From contig LVVQ01000002.1 in NCBI GenBank assembly GCA_006954405.1, positions 1 to 64,000 on the forward strand: a stretch of 64,000 nt of DNA, given 5' to 3'. The notes below the pieces were generated by a model. The model worked only from the letters and a program-made list of their open reading frames with translations. It was not told the DNA's origin and did no database searches. The position numbers and the translations under genes are program-made. This document shows positions 1 through 8,483 of the stretch, piece by piece (position 1 is the first letter of the stretch; each line of letters begins with the position of its first letter). This DNA is from Candidatus Methanarcanum hacksteinii. Lineage in GTDB: Archaea > Thermoplasmatota > Thermoplasmata > Methanomassiliicoccales > Methanomethylophilaceae.

Positions 1-120
1 TGTTCCAGGCGGCACTATGACGGTTTCTGCTGAGGAATCCTCAGTGAAAACTCCGACCATAGGCACGACTGCGACCATGATCATTAGGGCGACCGCGATG
101 AATGCGAACGCCGATTTCAT
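1..120 (-). CDS. Secreted protein, N-terminal part (runs off left edge)
   Basis: Reading leftward from an ATG at 120, the frame encodes a signal peptide: MKSAFAF, then a hydrophobic run rich in V, A, M and I to about residue 26, then the polar stretch TEDSSAET. Only 40 residues are visible. A GAGAGTGAT ribosome-binding site lies just upstream of the start. The export signal is seen directly; the mature protein is outside the window, so its function is unknown. Secreted adhesin-like proteins are common in gut archaea, but nothing here proves that class. Confidence 0.75.
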   Translation of the reverse strand, partial: MKSAFAFIAVALMIMVAVVPMVGVFTEDSSAETVIVPPGT

Positions 121-727
121 TGTTATCACTCTCTCGGACCTTCGTGATCATCATGGTCCGACCTTTTCGTGTTCAACGGTAAGAGTGTATCCTCAGCAAT
201 GCTGAACGGCCGCTCCATTGCTCATTGAATGGTGATCATTAGAAAGAATACGGAGCATCCGCACAATATCGAGAATAGGATCACTCAACGAGGCCCAGCC
301 TAGCTGACGCTGTTCCTCCCGCCCATAGTGCTAGCTATCACTAGAGACTTATGTTCCGTTAAATCACCGGAATGAAATATGTGTGATGAACTTATAAAGA
401 TTACCTAACTAGGCTCTATATTCAACGCTGTTAATTTAAAGAATGATACAATAAAGACAATTTTCTTTAAAATTATCCTATTTTTGATGATGCTTAACAC
501 TCGAATCGATATTCAATAGTCTTGATTTGAAATGAATGTATTCACGTGAATTTCGATGATCAAAAGACTTCAAGTGTAAAATATAGACCAAAACCTTCAG
601 AATTCCTCATTTCTTGTTTCAAAGTATCGAAAAGGCCATACCTTATCACATGACTCCGAGTTACATGTGAAAGCATCCGCTACAAAGGAATCGTTTACGC
701 TCATCAGTACCGTTCTTAAAATTCCAA
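121..727. other. Intergenic region without a recognisable gene
   Basis: This 600-bp AT-rich gap separates the leftward secreted-protein gene from tRNA-Val. No frame shows protein-like composition with a ribosome-binding site. It probably holds the promoter of the left-edge gene. No strong hairpin or tandem repeat is seen in it. Confidence 0.5.
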
Positions 728-803
728 TGGTGGGCCCGGCCGGGATTGAACCGGCGACCTCCACCTTGTAAGGGTGGCGTCATAACCACTAGACCACGGG
801 CCC
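728..803 (-). tRNA. tRNA-Val (anticodon TAC)
   Basis: On the minus strand the acceptor stem GGGCCCG pairs with CGGGCCC, and the anticodon stem CACCC/GGGTG-like arm carries loop CTTACAA, giving anticodon TAC (valine). The T-arm contains GGTTCAATCCC, and CCA is encoded at 730-728. An AT-rich TATA-like element (about 829-838) lies some 30 bp upstream of the 5' end, a normal archaeal distance. Confidence 0.95.
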
Positions 804-969
804 GTTGTCTCACCCATTAGTGAATTACTATAAAATATATGTGGCATCAATCAGACATCATATATTTCATCTGACTTCAGTCATCATGCTATGTTGTTGC
901 GATGGAGTCGCTATAGAAATCGGGATGATAGTAGTTTATCTATACTACCTTCTCATTCATCCTATTCAC

Positions 970-1044
970 GCGATAGTGGTTTAGGGGTTAAGACAGGTGC
1001 TTCCCAAGCACCAGCCCCGGGTTCGATTCCCGGCTATCGCACCA
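970..1044 (+). tRNA. tRNA-Gly (anticodon CCC)
   Basis: The acceptor stem GCGATAG pairs with CTATCGC. The anticodon stem GGTGC/GCACC encloses loop TTCCCAA, giving anticodon CCC. The T-arm is GGGTTCGATTCCC and CCA is encoded at 1042-1044. A TATA-like element (tttatctatac, about 936-946) lies upstream. Confidence 0.96.
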
Positions 1045-1217
1045 TCCATCTCTCTAAAGTTCTGCACAATGCGATTAGACTAGGTGCGGATAGCACTCAT
1101 CATATTCCGATTCTTCACTCTCTTGTCATTCATCTTAATTTAACAATTGTTAATTCCTAGAAATCTAACGGTTAGTTTCTTTAAGTTATGTTACATAGGG
1201 GACAAGAGGTGAACCGA

Positions 1218-2249
1218 ATGCTTGAGATAGATTGTTCGAGGGGCGAAGGCGGAGGCCAGAGCGTCCGTACGTCCGTAGCGATGAGCACGGTCACCGGAAA
1301 TGAGATCCATCTCATCAGGATAAGGGAGAACCGTCCAACCAACGGATTGTCAAAACAACATTGCACTGCGGTACAGGCCGTAGCGGATATGACCTGTTCA
1401 CAGGTCATCGGGAACACGCTCGGTTCCAGGGAATTGACGGTCATACCTGGTAATGAGCACAGATACAACATGAAGATGGACATCGGTACCGCTGGCAGCG
1501 TCAGTCTTGTGCTCCAGGCCATGCAATTGGCTACCGTAGGTTTCAAGGAGAAGGTGAACATCGACATATCCGGAGGGACGAATGTCATGTGGGCACCTCC
1601 GATAGACTACTATCAACAGGTACTCTATCCTCTGATGGCGAGGATGAACATACAAGCTGAACTCGATATCATCGGCAGAGGTTTCTATCCCGAAGGCGGA
1701 GGTAGGGTGAAAGCTACATTCTATCCTATAGATGATATCAAACCATTGAAACTCACGGATCTGGGCAAATTAAGGAGGGTGAGGGGCACATGTTTCTCGC
1801 AACGCCTTCCGAAATGGATCTCCGAACAGATGGTCGAAGGATGCAGATCGATACTCGAGGATTATTGCGATGTGGAGATCGTCACCCAAAGGACCACAGG
1901 GGATTCCAGAGGGGCAGGACTATCCTTGGTGGCGGAATATGACAATGGACTGCTTGGAAGTAACGTACTCACAACGAGAGGACGTCCGGCCGATCAAGCA
2001 GGCATCGATGCCGCAAACGATCTTGTTCAGATCATAGATTCGGGTGCGACACTGGATGTACACACGGCGGATCAATTGTTACCGTATATGGCGATGGCCG
2101 ACGGGGACAGCGCATTCTCCGTCTCCAGGATAAGCAGACACCTGCTCAGTCAGATGGATACATTGGAGACATTCCTCGATGTGAGATTCGGAGTGGAGAG
2201 AAAGGGAGATCTATATCACTTCACGATCACACCCGGGGGAAGGAAATGA
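1218..2249 (+). CDS. rtcA: RNA 3'-terminal phosphate cyclase
   Basis: A 343-residue RtcA-family protein that converts an RNA 3'-phosphate to a 2',3'-cyclic phosphate through an adenylated enzyme. Visible hallmarks are SRGEGGGQSVRTS near the N-terminus, the glycine-rich GTAGSVSLVLQ, GRGFYPEGGG, and near the C-terminus HTADQLLPYMA, which carries the family's nucleotidyl-accepting histidine. I chose the ATG at 1218 because AGAGGTGA (1206-1213) precedes it with normal spacing; the frame opens 30 bp earlier. It overlaps the next gene by 4 bp (ATGA), so the two are probably co-translated. Family assignment is firm. Confidence 0.95.
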   Translation: MLEIDCSRGEGGGQSVRTSVAMSTVTGNEIHLIRIRENRPTNGLSKQHCTAVQAVADMTCSQVIGNTLGSRELTVIPGNEHRYNMKMDIGTAGSVSLVLQAMQLATVGFKEKVNIDISGGTNVMWAPPIDYYQQVLYPLMARMNIQAELDIIGRGFYPEGGGRVKATFYPIDDIKPLKLTDLGKLRRVRGTCFSQRLPKWISEQMVEGCRSILEDYCDVEIVTQRTTGDSRGAGLSLVAEYDNGLLGSNVLTTRGRPADQAGIDAANDLVQIIDSGATLDVHTADQLLPYMAMADGDSAFSVSRISRHLLSQMDTLETFLDVRFGVERKGDLYHFTITPGGRK

Positions 2250-2872
2250 GGCCATTCATTCACGTGAATTGTGCGATGTCCGCTGATGGGAAGATCGCAG
2301 GTTCCGACAGGAAACAGGTGAGGATATCCTCAGCTGAGGATAAGGAACGTGTCAAACGTTTGAGAAGACAATATGATGCGATATTGGTCGGTGTCGGTAC
2401 GGTACTCGCGGATGACCCGCACCTCACGGTCAAAGGATGCGATTTCGATGAGAATCCCATCAGGATAGTCATCGACCCGCATGGAAGGACGCCCTTGGAC
2501 GCAGCTGTCGTCGATGATAGGGCGAAGACCGTGATCATCACGTTGGAGTCGTGTGATAAGGTATGGCCTGGTGTGAGTATAATCAGGTGTGATGAGATCG
2601 TTCTTGTGGATATCATGGAACATCTCGCTCAATGCGGTATCGAAAGTGTACTTGTCGAAGGCGGAGGAGAGACCATAGCATCATTCTTCAAAGAGAAGTT
2701 GGTCGACAGATACACCGTGTTCGTAGGCAGTATGCTGATCGGAGGAAGGACATCACCGACACCAGTCGATGGAGATGGGTGGGTCGCTGACGATGGTATA
2801 CAACTGGAATTCAAAGGTTCAGAGGTACTTGGGGATGGGGTATTATTGACGTATTCCCCAAGATATCAATGA
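2246..2872 (+). CDS. arfC: 2,5-diamino-6-ribosylamino-4(3H)-pyrimidinone 5'-phosphate reductase
   Basis: A 208-residue protein of the RibD C-terminal reductase family, the archaeal stand-alone enzyme that reduces the ribosyl side chain early in riboflavin (and F420 deazaflavin) synthesis. Motifs seen are the N-terminal HVNCAMSADGKIAG, the nucleotide-binding DAILVGVGTVLADDP, IVIDPHGRTP, and LVEGGGETIASFF. Length and motif order match the stand-alone reductase, with no deaminase domain. It starts inside the stop of rtcA (ATGA overlap). That pairing is unrelated in pathway and probably reflects operon packing only. Confidence 0.9.
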   Translation: MRPFIHVNCAMSADGKIAGSDRKQVRISSAEDKERVKRLRRQYDAILVGVGTVLADDPHLTVKGCDFDENPIRIVIDPHGRTPLDAAVVDDRAKTVIITLESCDKVWPGVSIIRCDEIVLVDIMEHLAQCGIESVLVEGGGETIASFFKEKLVDRYTVFVGSMLIGGRTSPTPVDGDGWVADDGIQLEFKGSEVLGDGVLLTYSPRYQ

Positions 2873-2959
2873 ATACAATACTAGTAATAATATATAATGT
2901 ATAATATAGTTCTTAGTATCTTTGAATATTATAAAATAGTTTGACCACGGTTTTTCATC

Positions 2960-4837
2960 GTGAATACCAAAGTCATAATTGCAATAGCCGCAGTAGCTAT
3001 TGTTGTCATTGCTGGGAGTATCGCTGCATTTGCTCTATCGAACGATTCTGAGGAATCACTAGACGTTGATACACCCAAAACCGTTAACCAATTAGCTATC
3101 AATGATTTCTATTCAGGGAGTGCAAACCTGACAATAAGCACTGATAATACTGATACCGCAATATATGGGTTCTTGATACCATTATATTACTACAGTGGCG
3201 ATCCGTCTGGCACGAAAGAGATCACATATAAAGGCACTAAGATCATGTGTAATGTCTACAAAGTGACGATGTCAACCGGAGAGGAAGTATCCTGTTATTA
3301 CAATGAACCAAAATCAGGGGTCAATTACTACAGCAGATATGTCGATCCGGACGGATTCGTTTCAGAGTCAACCTTGAAGGACTCGAATCTGGATTTAAGT
3401 AAGGGATCTTCAGATCAGGATGTGAAAAAAGGCTCATACTACACATATCAATATTCTGGAACAGTAGCAGGATATGACGGCACATTCACCGGCGAGTCTG
3501 AAACGAAGATGACAGATTTTAATGAGACCACCAGACGGGGGGTAGCCACTGTCACCATCAATGTAAAATCTGAGCCTGGTAACTACAAGGGCACCATCAA
3601 GGGATTCGATTACAATGGCGATGTCATCATCAAAGAAAGTGTCAACAAAAGAACAAGGGATGTATATCTCGGCATGGTCAGCTATGATTCTCTTCTGAAA
3701 TATTCGGAAAAGAATGGATATACGATCACTCACGGCGAGAAGACATCGAAAACGATCGATACCGAATTTGGAAAACGTAAAGTGACCATTGAAGCACTTA
3801 AGATGGTGAAGGACAAGGAAACCAAAAACATCACAGTGACATATGGTGAAAAAGGTCTCATTTACAAGCAAGAGATCGACATGGTGAATGAAAAAAAGAG
3901 AGAGAATAGCACCTTCATTCTCAAAGATACTAACCTCATAGTCAAAAAACAGGATGATACGAAGCCAACGGCCATGGAGACTTTGAGGACCGACCTCAAA
4001 GTCGGGGACAGTATCGCGTTCACCGAGAGGATCGCATATAAGTTCGAAATACCTGATAAAGATACAAAGGAGGAAATCATCGGAGATCATTATTATGACA
4101 TCCCGCCGAATCTGGAGAAAACAAAGATAACATACAAGGGAAAGCAGATTGATTGTTTCATCTATGAGATGCCCGAGAAGAAGGCCAAGGCATACATATC
4201 CGTCGATTCAGGTTTCTGCTATGTATTGGAGGAATCCCAATTCGGTGGACTTCTTACAACGACCCTCGCGGACACTAATATGGACGTGTCCAAGAAGAAG
4301 GATGATCTGGTGTTGTCGAATGGAAGTTTCATCGATATCAAGATCTCTGGTCGCGTGTCAAGTATTTCCGATGGGGAAATCACGCTGAAAAAGACGATAA
4401 CCTCCGTGAATGATGATGGAACATATGGCACCATATCTAACATCGCGAGTACAGTCGTGACGGATCATACCAGGACCATCAAGGAGATAGGCCCCTACGG
4501 AAAACTCGTTGTGGATACGACCGAAGACAAGGAAATCAAATCGAAGGACCATTTCTTGGACGTCATTGGTATCGGTTTCTATCATGAGAGTTTCAAAACC
4601 AGTGGTCAGAATGCAACGGTGGTGGGTGATGAGGTTACTGAAGTCATCGATACGGTGTTCGGGAAGCGTACAGTCTCCGTCAGGACGATGGTCAACACAA
4701 CGATTCCGGACAACCCTGTCACGTTCAAGATCTATTATGGTATCAACGGAGTGATCTACAAGATCGAGTACACTACGAAGGATCTGGCGTCGACCGTAAC
4801 TCTAAAGAGTTCCAATCTTCTGACGACCGTAGCTTGA
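2960..4837 (+). CDS. Exported protein with two tandem homologous repeats
   Basis: A 625-residue protein from a GTG start with one N-terminal hydrophobic segment (about residues 5-27), a signal anchor or signal peptide, then an entirely polar extracytoplasmic region. The body is an internal duplication. Two units of roughly 290 residues each carry the order ITYKG...C..Y, then a run ending in (S)TLKDSNLDLSK or TTLADTNMDVSK, then IDTxFGKR, then YGxxGxIYKxE and a closing LKxxNL. I do not recognise the family. A surface or envelope role is inference from the signal and repeat layout. A strong hairpin terminator follows the stop. Confidence 0.8.
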   Translation: MNTKVIIAIAAVAIVVIAGSIAAFALSNDSEESLDVDTPKTVNQLAINDFYSGSANLTISTDNTDTAIYGFLIPLYYYSGDPSGTKEITYKGTKIMCNVYKVTMSTGEEVSCYYNEPKSGVNYYSRYVDPDGFVSESTLKDSNLDLSKGSSDQDVKKGSYYTYQYSGTVAGYDGTFTGESETKMTDFNETTRRGVATVTINVKSEPGNYKGTIKGFDYNGDVIIKESVNKRTRDVYLGMVSYDSLLKYSEKNGYTITHGEKTSKTIDTEFGKRKVTIEALKMVKDKETKNITVTYGEKGLIYKQEIDMVNEKKRENSTFILKDTNLIVKKQDDTKPTAMETLRTDLKVGDSIAFTERIAYKFEIPDKDTKEEIIGDHYYDIPPNLEKTKITYKGKQIDCFIYEMPEKKAKAYISVDSGFCYVLEESQFGGLLTTTLADTNMDVSKKKDDLVLSNGSFIDIKISGRVSSISDGEITLKKTITSVNDDGTYGTISNIASTVVTDHTRTIKEIGPYGKLVVDTTEDKEIKSKDHFLDVIGIGFYHESFKTSGQNATVVGDEVTEVIDTVFGKRTVSVRTMVNTTIPDNPVTFKIYYGINGVIYKIEYTTKDLASTVTLKSSNLLTTVA

Positions 4838-4850
4838 ATTCACATAAACA

Positions 4851-4870
4851 GCCGTCACTTCGGTGACGGC
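4851..4870 (+). terminator. Hairpin terminator after the exported-protein gene
   Basis: A perfect 8-bp stem GCCGTCAC/GTGACGGC closes a TTCG tetraloop and is followed by the T-rich atccttcattttt. It sits 13 bp after the stop codon at 4837. Confidence 0.75.
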
Positions 4871-5201
4871 ATCCTTCATTTTTGATCATTGTCTGATCAT
4901 ATGATGTTCCCGAATCTTCCGCCTGTAGATGAACCGGATGATCTGAGAACGACGAAGACGACCGTAGCTAATTCTTTTCTTTAGGGATGGGCACTGAAAT
5001 CTCTCGACACATTTTCCTAAATCCAAGAATCATCGAGGAAATAACACCAAATATGGAGGATTGGAGACAGAATGGATCATCAACTCACTTGGAATCTTAT
5101 TCTGAACACTATATCTATCTTAGAAACTCATGAACATTCATCAATAACTATGTTCTCTGCTCCCGTCATCTAATTAAATATGTATTCGATAGAGGTGGAC
5201 G
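4871..5201. other. Intergenic region, promoter of the methionine synthase/cooC pair
   Basis: No convincing gene is seen. The 13-mer gacgaccgtagct at 4957 repeats the last codons of the exported-protein gene (4822-4834), so this may be a decayed duplicate end. A TATA-like AATTAAATA (about 5171-5180) lies about 26 bp before the start codon at 5202. Confidence 0.45.
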
Positions 5202-6212
5202 ATGGATTGGAATTTCGCCACGACACTCATCGGTTCATTGCCTTTTGCGAACTCGATCGACAGTGTCGATATAACATTGGACGGCAGGGTAGCATGCCCA
5301 TCATGGCCCCAGTTGCCTACGAGAGGAATCAACGAGAGTATGTATGTTCAGACAGGAGCATACTTGCCGGGATTGAAGATAGACGGTGACAAGATAATCG
5401 TCGATCTGAATGATTACGACCCGACCGAAGCGTACACCGCCATATTGTCCGATGACATCGACCACTTCATCCACCCCCCAGAGTTATACGAGGGGATGTA
5501 CGAGTTCCTCAACCGTGACCTATCCAAATATGATGCGGTCAAAGGACAGGTCACTGGACCAATAAGCGAGGGCTTACAGATCCTCGACAAGAACTCACGC
5601 CCTGTGATCTATGACGAATCATACAGTGAGATCGTAAGGAAAACGGTCAACATGATGGCCAAATGGCAAGCTAGAAGATTATCTATGTCCAACAATAATG
5701 TCATCATATTCTTTGACGAACCATCATTATCGATCCTAGGTACGCCATTCGCATCCATATCGGATGATCAGGCCAGGGCATGGATCAATGAATCCATGGA
5801 TGGCGTGGATGCATTCCGCGGCATCCATTGCTGCGGGAACACTAACTGGGCGATGATTTTGTCCACGGATATAGATATTCTAAGCTTTGATGCATACAAC
5901 TATGGGGACAATCTCCTGATGTATCCCGATGAGCTTACCGATTTCCTTAGTAAGGGTAAGTGCATCGCATGGGGAATCATCCCGAACAGCGATGATTCCG
6001 TATCCAAGGAAACTGTGGATACGATAGTCGCAAGATTGGAATCCCTCTTTGACAAGATGGAGGAGAAAGGCATCAATAGGAAGAAGGTCGCACATCAATC
6101 CATGATCACGCCTCAGTGCGGTCTCAGCGGCCTCACCGAAGAGAATGCAAAGAAGGTGTTCGATCTTCTTGACGGAGTCTCTAAGGAGATGAAGAGGAGA
6201 TACGGGTTCTGA
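5202..6212 (+). CDS. Core-MetE type (folate-independent) methionine synthase
   Basis: A 336-residue MetE C-terminal-domain protein without the MetE N-terminal half. Seen are the N-terminal TTLIGSLPF, FDEPSLS (about 171-177, the DEP motif), HCCGN (zinc-ligand region, H209 and C210/C211) and PQCG (C306). Known family biology: stand-alone core-MetE proteins of anaerobes take methyl groups from corrinoid proteins and pass them to homocysteine. Immediate linkage to cooC and to the corrinoid Fe-S protein genes acsC/acsD suggests that methyl-CoFeSP is the donor here (inference). The ATG at 5202 follows AGAGGTGG and also lies at a leaderless distance from a TATA-like box. Its stop overlaps the cooC start (TGATG). 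Confidence 0.82.
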   Translation: MDWNFATTLIGSLPFANSIDSVDITLDGRVACPSWPQLPTRGINESMYVQTGAYLPGLKIDGDKIIVDLNDYDPTEAYTAILSDDIDHFIHPPELYEGMYEFLNRDLSKYDAVKGQVTGPISEGLQILDKNSRPVIYDESYSEIVRKTVNMMAKWQARRLSMSNNNVIIFFDEPSLSILGTPFASISDDQARAWINESMDGVDAFRGIHCCGNTNWAMILSTDIDILSFDAYNYGDNLLMYPDELTDFLSKGKCIAWGIIPNSDDSVSKETVDTIVARLESLFDKMEEKGINRKKVAHQSMITPQCGLSGLTEENAKKVFDLLDGVSKEMKRRYGF

Positions 6213-6952
6213 TGATCATAGCACTCGTCGGCAAGGGAGGCGTCGGGAAGAGCACCATATCATCTCAATTGATCAGAGCGCTCTCCAAGAGGGATGTGAC
6301 GTTGGCTGTGGATGCCGACCCTAACTCCAATCTATGCGATAAGTTGGGTATGGAGGTCACAGGTACCATCGGTGGGCTCAGGAATGAGATAGTAGCACAT
6401 CCCGATATGGTACCTGCAGGCGTGAGCAAGCAGGATTACATCTCAACGCACATCCGTCAGATAATGACGGAGACCAAGGATATAGATCTCCTGGTCATGG
6501 GGAGGCCTGAAGGCGAAGGTTGTTATTGTTTCACCAATGATGTCCTAAAGAACTGTTTCAATGATCTGATCCCAAGGTACAGGTATGCAGTGATCGATAA
6601 TGAAGCGGGCATGGAGCATCTTTCGAGACGCGTACTGCCGAGGGCTGATGTGATATTATTCGTCTCCGACCCTACGAAGGTCGGTGTGAGGACAGCAGCT
6701 CGTCTGTCAGAGTTGGCGGATGAGGTGCACATAGAATCCGATAAGAGGATACTGATCATCAACAATGTATTCGGGGACATCAGCGAGCAGTTGATGGATG
6801 AGGCAAGATCGCATGGATTCGATGACGTGTTCGTCATGCCTCACGATGATTTCATCAGCAGAGCTGCGATGGAAGGCGATGTCATCGAGGTGCCATCCGA
6901 TACTCCATTCGGTAAAGCGATGTCAGAACTCATCGACATCATCGAAGGATGA
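6212..6952 (+). CDS. cooC: CooC/AcsF-type ATPase for carbon monoxide dehydrogenase/acetyl-CoA synthase nickel maturation
   Basis: A 246-residue MinD-like P-loop ATPase. The deviant Walker A GKGGVGKST is at 7-15, DADPN at about 34-38, and the CooC-specific metal-binding CxC (EGCYCF, C104 and C106) is present. Family members insert nickel into CODH or, as AcsF, into the A-cluster of acetyl-CoA synthase. Because acsB is nearby and no CODH gene is seen, an AcsF role is more likely here (inference). It overlaps the core-MetE stop by one base, indicating a two-gene operon. Confidence 0.88.
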   Translation: MIIALVGKGGVGKSTISSQLIRALSKRDVTLAVDADPNSNLCDKLGMEVTGTIGGLRNEIVAHPDMVPAGVSKQDYISTHIRQIMTETKDIDLLVMGRPEGEGCYCFTNDVLKNCFNDLIPRYRYAVIDNEAGMEHLSRRVLPRADVILFVSDPTKVGVRTAARLSELADEVHIESDKRILIINNVFGDISEQLMDEARSHGFDDVFVMPHDDFISRAAMEGDVIEVPSDTPFGKAMSELIDIIEG

Positions 6953-7001
6953 TGTCGTAGATAGATACAGAATCTTCATTTTCATGAAGTAAAGATATTC
7001 T

Positions 7002-7024
7002 GGCGGAGAGGGAACCTCTCCGCC
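7002..7024. terminator. Bidirectional hairpin terminator
   Basis: A perfect 10-bp stem GGCGGAGAGG/CCTCTCCGCC with a 3-nt loop lies between the convergent cooC and the acidic Cys-rich gene. A second small hairpin (CTTCAT/ATGAAG) lies just before it. Confidence 0.7.
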
Positions 7025-7037
7025 GATGATGATCCTC

Positions 7038-7790
7038 TCAGATCCTCACTTTGATCCAATCATCCGTCTCAGGGACCATTCCGTCCATGAATGCGCAGAA
7101 GATGTCGATAACGTCATTGTCGTTGTCGAAGAACGTACCGAAGTTCTGGTGTCTGCGGCCATCGAGGAAGCTCATCTCGACGTACCATCCGCAATCCGAA
7201 GGTGTTGCCTGAACGAAATCCACGCCGTTCACAGGAGCAGGTGCCTGGAGGACGATGAATGACATCTCATCCCCGCATTCGCAGTCACAACCCTCGTCAC
7301 AGCAGCAATCGTCGTCCTCACAGTCGCACCCTTCTTCCTCGTCATCAGGGCATACGGTGGAGATCGCCATTATGCACTCCTCGATCTGCCTCTTGTCACG
7401 TACGGGAACAGGGAAGTCCGTGTACTCTGTCTCAAGCGTGTATGCCTCTCCGCAATCCTTCATTTTTCCAAGGTCAGGCACATTCCCGTGGAAGAACTCG
7501 ATGAATGCCGCCATGGCGTCATCGATCGCAAGGTCCTTCGCAACATTCGGGACCCTGTTGTTGAAATCATCATAAAGCTCCACCCTGCAGTGGTCACTGA
7601 ATACGATCGATGAGATGCATATGTAGTCTCCGATGGGTTCTGATGCACCCATGACCATCACGATCCCCTCATCCTCATCATCGACTGTCCTGAGGACTGA
7701 TATGAAGTTATCCTTGATCTGTTCCTCAGTGAATACCTCTGATTCGTATTCACTGAACTCCGTCTCTATGAAATAGGATTTGTCTGCCAT
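7038..7790 (-). CDS. Uncharacterised protein with an Asp/Glu/Cys-rich insertion
   Basis: About 250 residues, acidic overall, with no signal peptide. I do not recognise the family. Residues about 147-175 hold nine cysteines spaced by Asp and Glu (a CDCE...DCCCDE...CDCEC pattern), encoded at 7266-7352, between two ordinary folded-looking halves. Such a tract is a plausible soft-metal or nickel-binding segment (inference). The gene lies between cooC and the acs operon, where metal handling is needed. The start MADKSYF at 7790 is preferred; a start five codons earlier is possible. Confidence 0.7.
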   Translation of the reverse strand: MADKSYFIETEFSEYESEVFTEEQIKDNFISVLRTVDDEDEGIVMVMGASEPIGDYICISSIVFSDHCRVELYDDFNNRVPNVAKDLAIDDAMAAFIEFFHGNVPDLGKMKDCGEAYTLETEYTDFPVPVRDKRQIEECIMAISTVCPDDEEEGCDCEDDDCCCDEGCDCECGDEMSFIVLQAPAPVNGVDFVQATPSDCGWYVEMSFLDGRRHQNFGTFFDNDNDVIDIFCAFMDGMVPETDDWIKVRI

Positions 7791-7828
7791 GTATGGGCCA
7801 TGCACCCATTAGCATAAGAGTGTTACCA

Positions 7829-8131
7829 TCATCTCTTGCAGGCATCGCTATGGACGGTGTCTGCAGAGAGCACCTCTTTAGGATCGAGCGATTTACATTC
7901 ATCGTCAACCCACCATAACCATGTGCCTTTGTCCACTGAGAACTCGCCCTTCACGAGGCCAACCATCTTCAGTTTGGTCATCGTCTTGATGAATGCGTCG
8001 GGACAATGGTAGTTGAAAAGCTCTGCCAATCTGGTCTCGACCTCTTTGCTTGAGAGTTTCTGTTCTCCGAAGACCATCCAGATGTAGCGTACGAGGTCAG
8101 ACAGTTGCATGTGGTTCACAATCGTTGACAT
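7829..8131 (-). CDS. Small winged-helix-like protein
   Basis: About 100 residues from ATG 8131. The sequence LSDLVRYIWMVFGEQKLSSKEVETRLAELF...IKTMTKLKMVGLVKGEFS looks like a winged-helix DNA-binding fold ending in a beta wing (KGTWLWW). There is no clear ribosome-binding site; a TATA-like TGTATAGAG about 35 bp upstream suggests a short leader. It sits 38 bp upstream of the Cys-rich gene on the same strand, so it may regulate or be co-transcribed with it (inference). Specific function is unknown. Confidence 0.6.
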   Translation of the reverse strand: MSTIVNHMQLSDLVRYIWMVFGEQKLSSKEVETRLAELFNYHCPDAFIKTMTKLKMVGLVKGEFSVDKGTWLWWVDDECKSLDPKEVLSADTVHSDACKR

Positions 8132-8307
8132 GATGATAAATGTTTGCAATGTGATGAATCTCTGTAGGGCTCTATACACATTGATAGTCAAGACGTTGAG
8201 TTCGTTCGTACTCGATGATGAACATCCATATCAGCATTCATCTCGGACATGTCGACGTCATTGTTTGGAAGGTATGGGATCACTGCTGATTTCGAGTCAG
8301 GAAAAGG

Positions 8308-8448
8308 ATGCTGCGACATGATGCTGAAGAATCCATTAAGCAGATTATGGATATGGATCACGCACATGGTCTGAAAGGTCAGGCCGTAATCCACGGCATC
8401 GCATTCTTCGAAAAGGAGCCGTACTTCACATTCGATGTATTGTGATGA
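8308..8448 (+). CDS. Possible small protein (46 aa)
   Basis: A short frame from ATG 8308 begins MLRHDAEESIKQ and ends with AFFEKEPYFTFDVL. An AGGAAAAGG sequence sits directly upstream. Its composition is more protein-like than the antisense frame across the same stretch. It may be a small gene or the tail of a decayed one, and I recognise no family. Confidence 0.3.
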
Positions 8449-8455
8449 TGTTGGG

Positions 8456-8473
8456 CGGATGCTTTCGCATCCG
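8456..8473. terminator. Hairpin at the end of the acs operon
   Basis: A perfect 7-bp stem CGGATGC/GCATCCG with a TTTC loop lies 10 bp beyond the acsC stop (leftward). It could terminate both the operon and the small rightward frame. Confidence 0.55.
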
Positions 8474-8483
8474 TCAACACACA

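Noticed and set aside
891..1160. 89-codon rightward frame
   Set aside because: It runs through tRNA-Gly and translates tRNA sequence; no ribosome-binding site.
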